In this document: piece by piece, positions 26,653-35,908 of the stretch
How the letters are laid out: the number at the start of each line of letters is the position of its first letter
How positions within the stretch are numbered: the stretch's first letter is position 1
NCBI GenBank assembly: GCA_018241425.1
Contig: JAFEDU010000002.1
Coordinates: 496,001 to 560,000 of the forward strand
Direction: 5' to 3'
Source: Pseudomonadota bacterium
GTDB lineage: Bacteria; Pseudomonadota; Gammaproteobacteria; Steroidobacterales; Steroidobacteraceae
Length of the DNA stretch: 64,000 nucleotides
Notes under the pieces: model-generated
What the model was told of the DNA's origin: nothing
The model's input: only the letters and a program-made list of their open reading frames with translations
Database searches by the model: none
Made by a program: the position numbers and the translations under genes

Positions 26653-27819
26653 TCACGCCGGGCGTGCCTCGAGCGCCTGCCCGAAGTCCTCGATCAGGTC
26701 CTCGGTCGCCTCGATCCCGACCGAGAGGCGCAGCAGCGCATCGCTGATCCCGAGCGAGCGGCGCTCCCCGGGCGCCATGCCGGCATGCGAGGTGGTGGCC
26801 GGGCGCGTGATCAGGGTGTGCACGCCGCCCAGGCTCGGGGCCACGGCCGCGATGCGCAGCCGCTGCGCGAACCGGTCGGCCGCGCGGGCGTCGCCATCCA
26901 GCTCGAAGCTCAGGACCCCGCCGCAGCCTGCGAACAGCTCGCGGGCCCGCGCGTGCTGGGGATGGCTGGCAAGTCCCGGATAGTTGACGCACCGCACCCG
27001 CGGATGGGCTTCTAGGAAGCGCGCGACCGCGAGCGTGCTGTCGTTCTGGAAGCGCACGCGCAGCGCAAGCGTCTTGAGGCCGCGCTTCAGGAGGAACGCC
27101 GCGTGCGGATCGAGCGCACCGCCGAGGAGGTTTGCCTGATGGCGGATCCGGTCCACCAGGTCCCGGCGCCCGGCGACGGCGCCGGCCACGATGTCCGAGT
27201 GCCCGTTCAGGTACTTGGTGGCACTGTGCAGGGAAAGGTCGAAGCCTGCCGGCACCGGGCGGTAGTTGACCGGGCTCGCGAAGGTGTTGTCGATGATCGA
27301 GATCAGCCCGTGGGAGCGGGCGAAGCGCACCACCGCTGCGAGGTCGGCGACCTCCAGCAGCGGGTTGGTCATGGCCTCGACGTAGATCGCCCGCGTGCGC
27401 GGGGTGAGGTGCACAGCCCAGGTGTCCGGGCGCGTGGCGTCAATGAAACTCGCGCCCAGTCCGTGGCGGGGAAACTCCTGCGTCACGAGGTCGTGCGTGC
27501 CGCCGTAGAGGCAATGATGGGCGAGCAGGTGATCGCCGGCGCCGAGCAGGGCGAAGAGGGTCGTCGAGATGGCCGCCATGCCGCTGGCACTCACGAGCGC
27601 GCTCTCGGCGCCCTCGAGGATCGCGAGCTTCTCGTGCAGCGTGACCTGGCTCGGGGTGTTGTTGCTGCGCAGGTAGCGCACGTCGTCGTAGCGCGCCTCG
27701 CCCTGGTACTCGAACGTCGAGGACTGGAAGATCGGCATCTCCACGGCGCCCTGGATGCGCGGGCTGGGTTCGCCGGCGTGCACCAGCTGGGTCTCCAGTC
27801 GGGTATACGGAGAGGTCAT
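26653..27819 (-). CDS. Cystathionine gamma-synthase/lyase-family PLP enzyme
   Basis: The 388-residue enzyme starts at ATG 27819, six bases after an AGGAG ribosome-binding site; an open extension to 27849 lacks one. Motifs include YLRSNNTPSQVTLHEKLAIL, SASGMAAISTTLFAL, the PLP lysine in SLHSATKYLNGHSD and SVGIEATEDLIEDFGQAL. The family covers cystathionine gamma-synthase, beta- and gamma-lyases and methionine gamma-lyase; sequence alone does not decide. It runs divergently from the methyltransferase gene. Confidence 0.9.
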   Translation of the reverse strand: MTSPYTRLETQLVHAGEPSPRIQGAVEMPIFQSSTFEYQGEARYDDVRYLRSNNTPSQVTLHEKLAILEGAESALVSASGMAAISTTLFALLGAGDHLLAHHCLYGGTHDLVTQEFPRHGLGASFIDATRPDTWAVHLTPRTRAIYVEAMTNPLLEVADLAAVVRFARSHGLISIIDNTFASPVNYRPVPAGFDLSLHSATKYLNGHSDIVAGAVAGRRDLVDRIRHQANLLGGALDPHAAFLLKRGLKTLALRVRFQNDSTLAVARFLEAHPRVRCVNYPGLASHPQHARARELFAGCGGVLSFELDGDARAADRFAQRLRIAAVAPSLGGVHTLITRPATTSHAGMAPGERRSLGISDALLRLSVGIEATEDLIEDFGQALEARPA

Positions 27820-27952
27820 GGACGCTCCTGCGGGATGGGTGATTGTCACTGAAGTACGCTACCGTGTCCTCCTGCCTAATTGGAGAGATGCGCACGCCGC
27901 GCGGCGCTGGCACTGTGCTGCCCCCGCCACCGGTACAGGCGTGAGATGCCCG

Positions 27953-28729
27953 ATGACCGCCACCCCCGATCCGACGCAGCGGTTCTCCAGCCGCGTGGCC
28001 AACTACGTGCGCTACCGGCCGAGCTATCCGCCCGAGGCGATCGCGCTCCTCGGGGAGCGCTGCGGGCTGCGCCGCGGGGCGCAGGTCGCCGACCTGGGCT
28101 CGGGCACCGGTATCCTCACGCGCCTGTTGCTCGAGGCGGGGGCGCGGGTCGCAGGCGTCGAGCCGAACGATGGCATGCGGGGCGCGGCGGAGGCGGACCT
28201 GGGTTCCCACCCGCACTTCACCAGTATCCGCGGCACGGCCGAGGCCACCACGCTCGCCCCGGCCAGTGTCGACCTGATCGTCGCGGGCCAGGCCTTCCAC
28301 TGGTTCCGCATCCCCGAGGCGCGCCGCGAGGCGCTGCGGATCCTGCGCCCGGGTGCCCACGCCGCGCTCCTGTGGAACGAGCACCCGGCGCGCGGCAGCG
28401 AGTTCCTCATGGACTACGAGGCGCTCGTACGCCGCCACGCACCGGAGTACGACGAGGTGGTCGGCAGCCGCGCGGACGGGCGCGCGATGCACGAGTTCCT
28501 GGGCCGCGCGCCGCAGCTCGTGACCTTCCCCAACCGCCAGGAGTTCGACTTCGAGGGCCTGAAGGGGCGCCTGATGTCCTCGTCCTACGCCCCCGAGCCG
28601 GGGCATCCCGAGCACGAGCCGCTGATGCGCGGACTCAGGCAGGTGTTCGACCGTCATGCGCGTGCCGGCCGCGTGACCTTCCCCTACCAGACGCTGGTGT
28701 ACTTCGCACCGCTCGAGGCGGCCCTCTGA
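27953..28729 (+). CDS. Class I SAM-dependent methyltransferase
   Basis: The 258-residue protein reads RFSSRVANYVRYRPSYPPEA, then motif I VADLGSGTGILTRLLLEAGA with the acidic VAGVEPND, and FHWFRIPEARREALRILRPG. This is the Methyltransf_11 type; the substrate is unknown. ATG 27953 fits the family start. Its stop overlaps the start of the next gene by one base (TGATG), so the hydrolase is probably coupled to it. Confidence 0.9.
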   Translation: MTATPDPTQRFSSRVANYVRYRPSYPPEAIALLGERCGLRRGAQVADLGSGTGILTRLLLEAGARVAGVEPNDGMRGAAEADLGSHPHFTSIRGTAEATTLAPASVDLIVAGQAFHWFRIPEARREALRILRPGAHAALLWNEHPARGSEFLMDYEALVRRHAPEYDEVVGSRADGRAMHEFLGRAPQLVTFPNRQEFDFEGLKGRLMSSSYAPEPGHPEHEPLMRGLRQVFDRHARAGRVTFPYQTLVYFAPLEAAL

Positions 28730-29598
28730 TGCGTGCGCGCCTGGGGCTCCTTGTGCTGTGTCTCACGTTCACCGCGGCGCGGGCGGCCCCGCCCGGCGAT
28801 GCCATCGCTCTTGATCCTCCGCCGCAGGCGCCTGCGCCGAAGATGCTCGAGATGTCGATCCCGAGCCACGGGTCCCGCCTCTTCGGGGTCTTCTACCAGG
28901 CCGGTGGCGAGGGTGCACACCCGACGCTCGTCATGCTGCACGGCTTCGCCGGATATGAGCAGAACGAGGATCTGGCACAGGCTGCGCGCCGCGCTGGCTT
29001 CAACGTGCTCCTGTTCCACTACCGCGGTGCCTGGGGCAGCGAGGGGGCCTATTCCCTCGCCCACTGCATCGAGGACACGCAGGCGGTGCTCGCCTACCTG
29101 CGCGGGCGCGCGCAGCTGCTCGCCGTCGACACCTCCCGCCTCGTGCTTGCGGGCCACAGCGTCGGCGGCCATGTCGCGGGGATCGTCGCCTCCCGCGACC
29201 CGTCGGTCGCGGGCGTCGCGATGATATCGGCCGCCAACCGCCGGCTCGCCATGATGCGCCCGGGCTGGGCGGACGAGACCCGCGCGCGCTTCGAGGGTGA
29301 GCTCGGCCCGCTGCGCGGCGCCACGGCCGCAGGCCTCATCACGGAGCTCAGGTCGCACGCGGGTGAATGGGACCTGGTGCACCTGGCCCCGCACTGGGCG
29401 CCGCGGCCGGTGCTGGTGGTGACCTCGGACGACCGCTTCCGCGACGAGGACGATGCGATCGCGGAGGCGGTGCGCACCGCCGGCGGCTCGCACCTGACGG
29501 CAGTGCACCTCGACACCGATCACGCCTACTCGGGCGGTCGGCTGGCCCTTACGCGCACCGTGCTCGACTGGCTGGCGCAGTTCTCGGCCGATCCCTAG
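28729..29598 (+). CDS. Exported alpha/beta hydrolase
   Basis: The 289-residue protein has a signal peptide (MRARLGLLVLCLTFTAARAA), an HG motif (LVMLHGFAGYEQNE) and the nucleophile elbow LAGHSVGGHVAG (S144). Asp is likely in TSDDRFRDED and His in DTDHAYSGG. It resembles dienelactone-hydrolase or serine-esterase-type alpha/beta hydrolases acting in the periplasm. It is coupled to the upstream methyltransferase gene by TGATG. The substrate cannot be named. Confidence 0.88.
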   Translation: MRARLGLLVLCLTFTAARAAPPGDAIALDPPPQAPAPKMLEMSIPSHGSRLFGVFYQAGGEGAHPTLVMLHGFAGYEQNEDLAQAARRAGFNVLLFHYRGAWGSEGAYSLAHCIEDTQAVLAYLRGRAQLLAVDTSRLVLAGHSVGGHVAGIVASRDPSVAGVAMISAANRRLAMMRPGWADETRARFEGELGPLRGATAAGLITELRSHAGEWDLVHLAPHWAPRPVLVVTSDDRFRDEDDAIAEAVRTAGGSHLTAVHLDTDHAYSGGRLALTRTVLDWLAQFSADP

Positions 29599-29658
29599 AC
29601 TTTGTGGTCAAGGGCGGTCAGTCACCGCCCCTGGTTCATTCCAGCACAGGGGGCCGCC

Positions 29659-30063
29659 GTGAAGACAGCCGCGATCCTGATCCTGGGTCTGCTCGCGGCA
29701 CGCGCCGTGGCGGCGGGGCACGATTTTGACGGCTCGTGGACGACGGTGCTGTCGTGCGAAAACTCGCACGGCGCACTGGGGTACTCGTTCGAGTTCCCCT
29801 CGAGCGTGAGCGAGGGCGTGCTGCACGGGGAGAAGGGCACGCGCGGCCAGCCCGGTTGGCTGACGCTCGACGGCACCATCGCCGCCGACGGTGAGGCCAC
29901 GCTGTACGCGAGCGGCCTGGTGGGCGCTGCCCCCTATGCCGTCGGCGACCGGCCCGCCGGCACCGCGTACGGTTACCACGTCGCCGCGCACTTCGCCGCC
30001 ACCGCAGGTACCGGTCACCGCGTCGAGGGACGGCCCTGCACGGTCACCTTCACCCGGCGCTGA
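29659..30063 (+). CDS. Small secreted protein of unknown function
   Basis: Starting at GTG 29659, the 134-residue protein has a signal peptide (MKTAAILILGLLAARAVAAG) followed by FDGSWTTVLSCENSHGALGY and a beta-rich body with two cysteines (SCEN and GRPCTVTF) that could form a disulfide. The opening FDGSWTT recalls the secreted protein at 1156-1932 (FDGTWKL). A G-rich stretch (AGGGGG) serves as ribosome-binding site. It ends 5 bases before the convergent M13 peptidase gene. Confidence 0.65.
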   Translation: MKTAAILILGLLAARAVAAGHDFDGSWTTVLSCENSHGALGYSFEFPSSVSEGVLHGEKGTRGQPGWLTLDGTIAADGEATLYASGLVGAAPYAVGDRPAGTAYGYHVAAHFAATAGTGHRVEGRPCTVTFTRR

Positions 30064-30068
30064 GGGCG

Positions 30069-32135
30069 TTACCAGACGCGCACGCGGGCCGCCGGCTCGA
30101 GGTAGAGCTTCTGGCCGGCCTTCACCCCGAAGGCGGCATACCACGGATCGAGGTTACGAACCGTGTCGGCGCGGTACTGGTCCGGGGCGTGCCCGTTGGT
30201 CACGATCTGCCGACGTATCGCGGCCTCGCGGATCTTCGAGCGCCAGCTCTGCGCGTAGCTCAGGAAGAACAGCTGCTCGGCGCTGAAGTTGTCGGCGCCG
30301 GCGGGCTTCGCACCGCCGAGCGAGAGGTGCCAGGCATCGTAGGCGGCCGAGAGGCCCGCGACGTCGGCGATGTTCTCACTGAGCGTCTGCTTGCCGTTGA
30401 CGTGCACGTCCGGGAACGGCCGGTAGGCATCGAACTGCGCCGCGAGCGCTTTGCCGGCGGCCTCGAAGTGCGCGAAGTCGCTCGGGGTCCACCAGTTGCG
30501 CAGCTTCCCCTGGGAATCGAACAGCGCGCCCTGGTCATCGAAGCTGTGGCTGATCTCGTGCCCGATGGTGGCACCGATGGCGCCATAGTCCATGACCTGC
30601 GGACGCGACCGGTCGAAGAAGGGCGGCTGCAGAATGGCGGCCGGGAAGTTCAGCGCGTTCATGGCAGGCAGGTTGACCGCGTTTACCTCCTGCGGGTTCA
30701 TGACCCACTCGCCGCGGTCCACCGGGGTCCCGAGCTTGCGCAGGCTGGACCTGAGCTCGAAGAGTCCGGCGCGCTCGGCGTTGCCGAAGGCATCCGCACG
30801 CCTGACCTCGAGCCCCTGATAGCTGCGCCAGTGGTCCGGGTAGCCGATGCCGATCTTGAGCGCCGCAAGCTTCGCTTTGGCTTCTGCGCGGGTCTGCGGT
30901 GCCATCCACTCCAGGTGGTCGATGCGTGCGCTGAAGGCCGCCAGCAGGTTCTTCACCATCGCCTGAGCGCGCGCCTTCTCGCTCGGCGGGAAGTAGCGCT
31001 CGACGTACAGGCGCCCGACGGCCTCGCCGACGGCGAGGTTGGTGGCGTCGACGGCGCGCTTCCAGCGCGGCGCCAGCTGCGGCGTGCCGGAGAGGATGTG
31101 GCCGTGGAACTCGAAGTGCTCGTTCGCCAGCGCCTGGTTCAGGTACGACGCGTAGTGCTCGACGTAGTGGAAGCGCAGCCAGTCCTGCCAGCTCGCGAGC
31201 GGCTCGCTGCCCACCAGGGCCGCGGTGCCGGTTAGGGCGCCCGGCTGCCAGACGACGAAGGTCGGCTGTTCCCCGAGCCCGGCGGCCGCAAGGTAGGCGC
31301 CCCAGTCCAGTCCCGGCGCACGCTTTTCGAAGTCGGCGCGCTGCCAGTGGTTGTTGCCCTTCTGGACGTCCTCGGAGTCCTCGCGGCTCACGTGCGCACG
31401 CGCGATGCGGGTCTCAAGGTCGAACACGCGCTGCGCGCGCGCCTCGGGCTGGTCGAAGCCGGCGAGCCGCATTACGGTGGCGATGTGCGCCTGGTACTGC
31501 TTGCGGATCGTGCTCATCTTCTCGGACGGGTTGAGGTAGTAGTCCCGGTCCGGCATCGCAAGCCCGCCCTGCAGCAGAAACGGCAGGTAGCGCGACGGGT
31601 CGCTCAGGTCCTGGGCAACCCACAGCCCGAAGAGGTTCTCGGTGTGCAGGTTGGTGCTGTTGAGTACGTCCACGTCGGCGCGCAGGGTCGAGCCGAGCAC
31701 GCCCGCGAGACCGCGGCGGTCGGTGATCGCACCGATGCGCTTGAGCCCGGCCGCGAGAGGCTTCAACCCGGCGTGCTCGATTGACGCCTCGTCCATGAAG
31801 GCCGCGTAATAAGTGCCGACGCGTGCCGCATCCGAACCTGGGGCGGCACCGTGTGCGGCGGCCTGGATCAGCTCCGAGGTCCGCTTGCGCGTGAGCTCGT
31901 CGGTGATCTCGCCCGCGCCCCAGGACGCACGGTCTGCCGGGATCTCCGTGGTGGCGAGCCAGGCGCCGTTGGCGTACGCGAAGAAGTCGTCGCCGGGCGC
32001 GACGCTGCGATCGATGCCCCCGAGATCCAGGCCCGAGGACTGCGGCCCGGCCGCGAGTGCCGTGGCGGCCATCACGGCGACCATTGCGCCGACCAGGACG
32101 CGCAGGGACGGATACAGGCGGGGAGTGCGGTTCAT
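30069..32135 (-). CDS. M13 family metallopeptidase (neprilysin/PepO-like)
   Basis: The 688-residue protein has a signal peptide (about residues 1-29, ending near TALAAGPQ), the N-terminal RSVAPGDDFFAYANGAWL, the zinc motif IGHEISHSFDDQG (about residue 525) and the third ligand in ENIADVAGL (about 587). The C-terminus PAARVRVW matches the usual M13 ending with CxxW altered to RVRVW. It is an exported zinc endopeptidase for short peptides. The start is ATG 32135; open sequence upstream runs into the neighbouring pseudogene in antisense. Confidence 0.95.
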   Translation of the reverse strand: MNRTPRLYPSLRVLVGAMVAVMAATALAAGPQSSGLDLGGIDRSVAPGDDFFAYANGAWLATTEIPADRASWGAGEITDELTRKRTSELIQAAAHGAAPGSDAARVGTYYAAFMDEASIEHAGLKPLAAGLKRIGAITDRRGLAGVLGSTLRADVDVLNSTNLHTENLFGLWVAQDLSDPSRYLPFLLQGGLAMPDRDYYLNPSEKMSTIRKQYQAHIATVMRLAGFDQPEARAQRVFDLETRIARAHVSREDSEDVQKGNNHWQRADFEKRAPGLDWGAYLAAAGLGEQPTFVVWQPGALTGTAALVGSEPLASWQDWLRFHYVEHYASYLNQALANEHFEFHGHILSGTPQLAPRWKRAVDATNLAVGEAVGRLYVERYFPPSEKARAQAMVKNLLAAFSARIDHLEWMAPQTRAEAKAKLAALKIGIGYPDHWRSYQGLEVRRADAFGNAERAGLFELRSSLRKLGTPVDRGEWVMNPQEVNAVNLPAMNALNFPAAILQPPFFDRSRPQVMDYGAIGATIGHEISHSFDDQGALFDSQGKLRNWWTPSDFAHFEAAGKALAAQFDAYRPFPDVHVNGKQTLSENIADVAGLSAAYDAWHLSLGGAKPAGADNFSAEQLFFLSYAQSWRSKIREAAIRRQIVTNGHAPDQYRADTVRNLDPWYAAFGVKAGQKLYLEPAARVRVW

Positions 32136-32250
32136 GCGGGGAGTTTCCGTGGTGTGGGGTGCCCGGGCGCGGCGCAGTGTAGCGGATGCCGGGGGCCGGC
32201 CCGGCGGCTCCGGGGCGCAGGACTCACCATTAATTAAGAGTAACCGCGCC

Positions 32251-33084
32251 GTGACGCTGGTGGCGCTCCTCCTGGCCGGCCCGTCACTCGCCCTGGCGTG
32301 GGGACCGCAGGGGCACCGCACGGTGGGCGCCATTGCCGGCCGTCTCCTCACGGCCCGCACGCGGTCCGCGGCGGCGGGACTCCGAGAGGGGACCTGGATC
32401 GCCACTGCAATCCGCCCGGGCGCGCGACGCTCGCGGCGGTCGCGGTATGGGCGGACGAGCTGTCCCGTACCCCGGGGGCACACGGGCGCTGGCATTACGA
32501 CGATGCTCCCGTATGCGCAGCTGTCCTCATGGCGCGCGCGTGTCGCGATGCACAGTGCGGGTCGGAGCAGCTCGAGCAACTCATCGACCGCGGCGCGACG
32601 CACCGCGAGCGCGACGAGGCGCTGAAACGGGTCGTGCACCTCGGCGGTGACCTGCGCCAGCCGCTGCACGCCGCGGACAACGACGACCGTGGCGGAAACC
32701 GCCTGCCGGTCGCGGTCGAGGGTGTGCGCACGCGCTGTCGCGGGAGCCTGCACCGCGCCTGGGACAACGGCCTTGCGAAGAGCGCCCTCGGGACGAGTAG
32801 CCGGCATCAGGAGCCCCGGACATCGACCTCACGCGCGCGCGAGGCGCAGGCGCTGGTGGCCGGGGCCGGCCAGAGGGGCGGACCGGTGGGTATGGGAGTC
32901 CAACAACCTCGCCCGCAACGTGGCCGATCGCTGCCCGGGATCTGCCTGCGGCAGCCCGTCCCGGCAGGTCGTCGTGCCCGACACCGCCTACGTCCGCCAG
33001 GCTTCCGGTCTTGCGCGCGAGAGGCCGCTGCCGGTCGGCGGCCGGCTCGCGAATGTGCTCAACAAGACCCTCGGGAGTCGCTGA
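32251..33084 (+). pseudogene. S1/P1 nuclease pseudogene, at least two frameshifts
   Basis: The first piece (GTG 32251) has a signal peptide and the mature start WGPQGHRTVGAIAGRLLTA with the Trp1 and His6 zinc ligands. Near 32390 the match moves to another frame (ATLAAVAVWADELSRTPGAH, GRWHYDDAPVC, VVHLGGDLRQPLHAADND, LHRAWDNGL). Near 32870 it moves back to the first frame (WESNNLARNVADR, DTAYVRQASGLARER, RLANVLNKTLGSR) and stops at 33084. The zinc ligands are retained, so the decay looks recent, or the assembly has indel errors here. S1/P1 enzymes cleave single-stranded nucleic acids. Confidence 0.8.
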
Positions 33085-33190
33085 TTTAGAAGGTGTTTTT
33101 TTCGGGCGGCGCGACGCCCGGCCCACGCTGCCCTCGTCTCCCGTGCGTGATAAATTAGGGTGCGGATATCGACGAAAGGGCCCACTTGCC

Positions 33191-34480
33191 GTGAACGCCG
33201 TAGAAAAGAGCCTGGCATCGAGTTCCGAGCGCGCCTCGCGCGCTCAGCACGCCCAAAGCCTCGAGGATCTTGGGGACGAGCGCCCGCACGGGCCGGCCCT
33301 CGACAGCTGGCTGCTCAGCCGGCTGCGCGCCGCCATCGGGGACCCCCCGGTCGAATTCGCCATCAAGGACCGCGCGCTCGTGGGACCTGCCGACGAGCCG
33401 GCCGTCGCGCGTGTCACCTTCGATTCGCGGCGCACGCTCATGCGCACCCTGTCGGACCCGCAGCTGCGCTTCGGGGATGCCTATGCCGACGGCAGCGTGG
33501 CCATCGACGGCGACCTGGTGCTGCTGCTCGAGACCATCTACCGCTCCGGTGCCGCGGCGCGCCGCGGGGACTCGTTCCTGCGCCGGGCGCGCGGTGCGCT
33601 GCGCCGCCCGCGCAGCAACACCCTCACCGGCTCGCGCGACAACATCCACCACCACTACGACATCGGCAACGCGTTCTATTCCCTGTGGCTCGGCAGCACG
33701 ATGGCCTACACCTGTGCCTACTATCCGACGCCGCAGGCGGGCCTCGACGAGGCGCAGGTCGCCAAGATGGATCACGTCGCCCGCAAGCTGCGCCTGCGCT
33801 CGGGTGAGACGGTGGTCGAGGCCGGGTGCGGCTGGGGCACGCTGGCGCTGCACATGGCGCGCCATTACGGGGTGCGCGTGCGCGCGTTCAACATCTCGCG
33901 CGAGCAGGTCGCGTACGCCCGCGAGCGCGCCGCGCGCGAGGGGCTCACCGGCCAGGTCGAGTACGTGCTCGATGACTACCGCAACATCAGCGGCCGCTAC
34001 GACGCCTTCGTCTCCATCGGGATGCTCGAGCACGTCGGCGTGGACAACTACACCGCGCTCGGCGAGGTAGCCAACCGCGCGCTCGGCGGCCAGGGGCGGG
34101 GACTCATCCACTCCATTGGCCGCAACTTTCCGGCGCAACTGCAGCCCTGGATCGAGAAGCGCATCTTCCCCGGGGCCTATCCTCCCGCCCTCAGCCAGAT
34201 GATGGAGATATTCGAGCCCTGGAACCTCTCGGTGCTGGACGTGGAGAACCTGCGCCTGCATTACGCACAGACCCTGCGCGACTGGCTGGCCCTGTACGAG
34301 ACCGCGAGTGAGCGGGTACGCGCGATGTTCGACGAGCGCTTCGTGCGGATGTGGCGCCTGTACCTCGCCGGCTCCGTCGCCGCGTTCACGACCGGCACGC
34401 TGCAGCTGTTCCAGGTGTTGTTCGCGCCGGGGGAGAGCAACGACGTCCCGCTGACGCGCGCGCACCTGTACCCGCGCTGA
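33191..34480 (+). CDS. Cyclopropane-fatty-acyl-phospholipid synthase family methyltransferase
   Basis: From GTG 33191 the 429-residue protein shows the N-terminal lipid-binding part (LRFGDAYADGSVAIDGDLV), the HHHYDIGNAFYSLWLG motif, MAYTCAYYP, motif I VVEAGCGWGTLALHMARHYG and FVSIGMLEHVG. These mark CFA synthases, which add a methylene group from SAM to double bonds of membrane lipids, or close relatives that methylate them. The next gene, 13 bases on, is a geranylgeranyl-reductase-type flavoprotein. An upstream frame extension to 33011 overlaps the pseudogene and is unlikely. Confidence 0.9.
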   Translation: MNAVEKSLASSSERASRAQHAQSLEDLGDERPHGPALDSWLLSRLRAAIGDPPVEFAIKDRALVGPADEPAVARVTFDSRRTLMRTLSDPQLRFGDAYADGSVAIDGDLVLLLETIYRSGAAARRGDSFLRRARGALRRPRSNTLTGSRDNIHHHYDIGNAFYSLWLGSTMAYTCAYYPTPQAGLDEAQVAKMDHVARKLRLRSGETVVEAGCGWGTLALHMARHYGVRVRAFNISREQVAYARERAAREGLTGQVEYVLDDYRNISGRYDAFVSIGMLEHVGVDNYTALGEVANRALGGQGRGLIHSIGRNFPAQLQPWIEKRIFPGAYPPALSQMMEIFEPWNLSVLDVENLRLHYAQTLRDWLALYETASERVRAMFDERFVRMWRLYLAGSVAAFTTGTLQLFQVLFAPGESNDVPLTRAHLYPR

Positions 34481-34493
34481 GGCGCCGCTGCCC

Positions 34494-35492
34494 ATGCGCT
34501 CGGTCGAGATCGTCATCGTGGGCGGCGGCCCGGCGGGCTCCTCCGCGGCCCTGAGGCTGCGGCGCGCGGGCCGCGAGGTGCTGCTCCTCGACCGCGAACG
34601 ATTTCCGCGCCTGAAGCTGTGCGCCGGCTGGATCACCCCGGAAGTGGTCTCCGAGCTGGGCATGGACGTGCGCGCCTACCCGCACAGCCTGATCACCTAC
34701 CCGCGCCTGCGCATGCACTTCGGGCGCTGGAACGTCCCGGTGCCCTGCGTGCAGCACTCGATCCGCCGGGTCGAGTTCGACGCCTGGCTGCTCGAGCGCT
34801 CCGGCGTCGAGGTGCTCGAGCACAACGTGCGTCACGTCGAGCCCGACGGCGAGGGCTTCCGCATCGACGGGGCCTTCCGCTGCCGCTACCTGATCGGAGC
34901 CGGCGGCACGCGCTGCCCGGTGTACCGCGAGCTGTTCCGCGAGGCCAACCCGCGTGCGAGCGAACTGCAGCTGGTGACCCTCGAGCACGAGATCCGCTAC
35001 GACTGGGCCGAGCGCGACTGCCACCTGTGGTTCTTCGGGCACGGCCTGCCGGGCTATTCGTGGTACGTGCCCAAGGAGCGGGGCTGGCTGAACGTGGGCG
35101 TCGGCGGGATCGCCGCGCGCATGAAGAACTCCGGTCACGACATCCGTGGCCACTGGGAATTCCTTACCGCGACGCTCGCCGGGCTCGCCCCGGGTGCTCA
35201 GTACGACCCGACCGGCTACAGCTATTTCCTGCGCGGCAACGTCGAGACCGTGCGCCGCGGCAACGCCTTCATCACCGGGGATGCGGCGGGACTGGCCACG
35301 CGCGATCTCGGCGAGGGCATCGGGCCTGCGATCCGCAGCGGACTGCGCGCCGCCGCGTCGATCCTCGAGGGCGCCCCGTACCGGCTCGATGACGTCACCG
35401 GCTCGAGCCTAGGCAGCATCGCCCGCAGCATGTTCCACCGCTCGGCGCGCGCCGGCGCGCTCGCCGGGCTGCGCGGCCACGCCGCCGGCTGA
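34494..35492 (+). CDS. Geranylgeranyl-reductase-family FAD oxidoreductase
   Basis: The 332-residue flavoprotein has the dinucleotide motif VEIVIVGGGPAGSSAALRL, then LLLDRERFPRLKLCAGWITP (the conserved KxCAG stretch of this family) and the FAD-site GNAFITGDAAGLATRDLGEG. Family members reduce isoprenoid chains or hydroxylate aromatic rings. It lies between the CFA-type gene and osmC on the same strand, which suggests a lipid or oxidative-stress role, but no isoprenoid substrate is shown. Confidence 0.87.
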   Translation: MRSVEIVIVGGGPAGSSAALRLRRAGREVLLLDRERFPRLKLCAGWITPEVVSELGMDVRAYPHSLITYPRLRMHFGRWNVPVPCVQHSIRRVEFDAWLLERSGVEVLEHNVRHVEPDGEGFRIDGAFRCRYLIGAGGTRCPVYRELFREANPRASELQLVTLEHEIRYDWAERDCHLWFFGHGLPGYSWYVPKERGWLNVGVGGIAARMKNSGHDIRGHWEFLTATLAGLAPGAQYDPTGYSYFLRGNVETVRRGNAFITGDAAGLATRDLGEGIGPAIRSGLRAAASILEGAPYRLDDVTGSSLGSIARSMFHRSARAGALAGLRGHAAG

Positions 35493-35518
35493 GGCCCTTT
35501 CCCAACGGAGGCTTGCAG

Positions 35519-35908
35519 ATGTCTCACGTCACCGTCATCAACGAGCACGCGCACCTGCAGCAGGTCGTTTCCGGTCACCACCACCTGACGGCCGACGAGC
35601 CCGTCACCGCCGGCGGCAGCGATGCCGGCTTCGGCGCGACCGAGCTGCTCCTGGCGAGTCTCGGCAGCTGCGCAGCGGTTGCGGTACGGCGCCACGCGGC
35701 CCAGCGCCAGTGGACCCTCGGCAAGGTCACCGTGGGGGTGCGCTGGTCGCGCAACGAAGGCGGTGAGGAGCACATCGAGCGGCGCCTGTCCTTCGGCCGG
35801 CCGCTGAGCGAGCCGCAGAAGCTCGAGCTGCTCAAGGTCGTGGAACAGGCGCCGATCTCGGCGCTCCTCGCGCACGGGGTGCGCATCCAGTCCGCCATTC
35901 TCGAATAG
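35519..35908 (+). CDS. OsmC family peroxidase-like protein
   Basis: The 129-residue protein starts at ATG 35519 with a GGAGG site at 35506-35510. The motif FGATELLLASLGSCAAVAVR carries the family's first cysteine. The second cysteine position is occupied by IS (QAPISALLAHGV) instead of the usual C-P-V/I, so classic two-cysteine thiol peroxidase activity is doubtful. It may bind a hydrophobic ligand instead. It is the third gene after cfa and the flavoprotein. Confidence 0.88.
   Translation: MSHVTVINEHAHLQQVVSGHHHLTADEPVTAGGSDAGFGATELLLASLGSCAAVAVRRHAAQRQWTLGKVTVGVRWSRNEGGEEHIERRLSFGRPLSEPQKLELLKVVEQAPISALLAHGVRIQSAILE

Noticed and set aside
30069..32807. A 912-residue version of the M13 peptidase
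   Set aside because: The signal peptide starts at 32135; the extension is antisense to the nuclease pseudogene.
33103..33120. Hairpin CGGGCG-GCGCGA-CGCCCG next to a T7 run as a terminator
   Set aside because: The T-run lies before the stem on the + strand. On the minus strand it would be an A-run. Neither orientation fits an intrinsic terminator.
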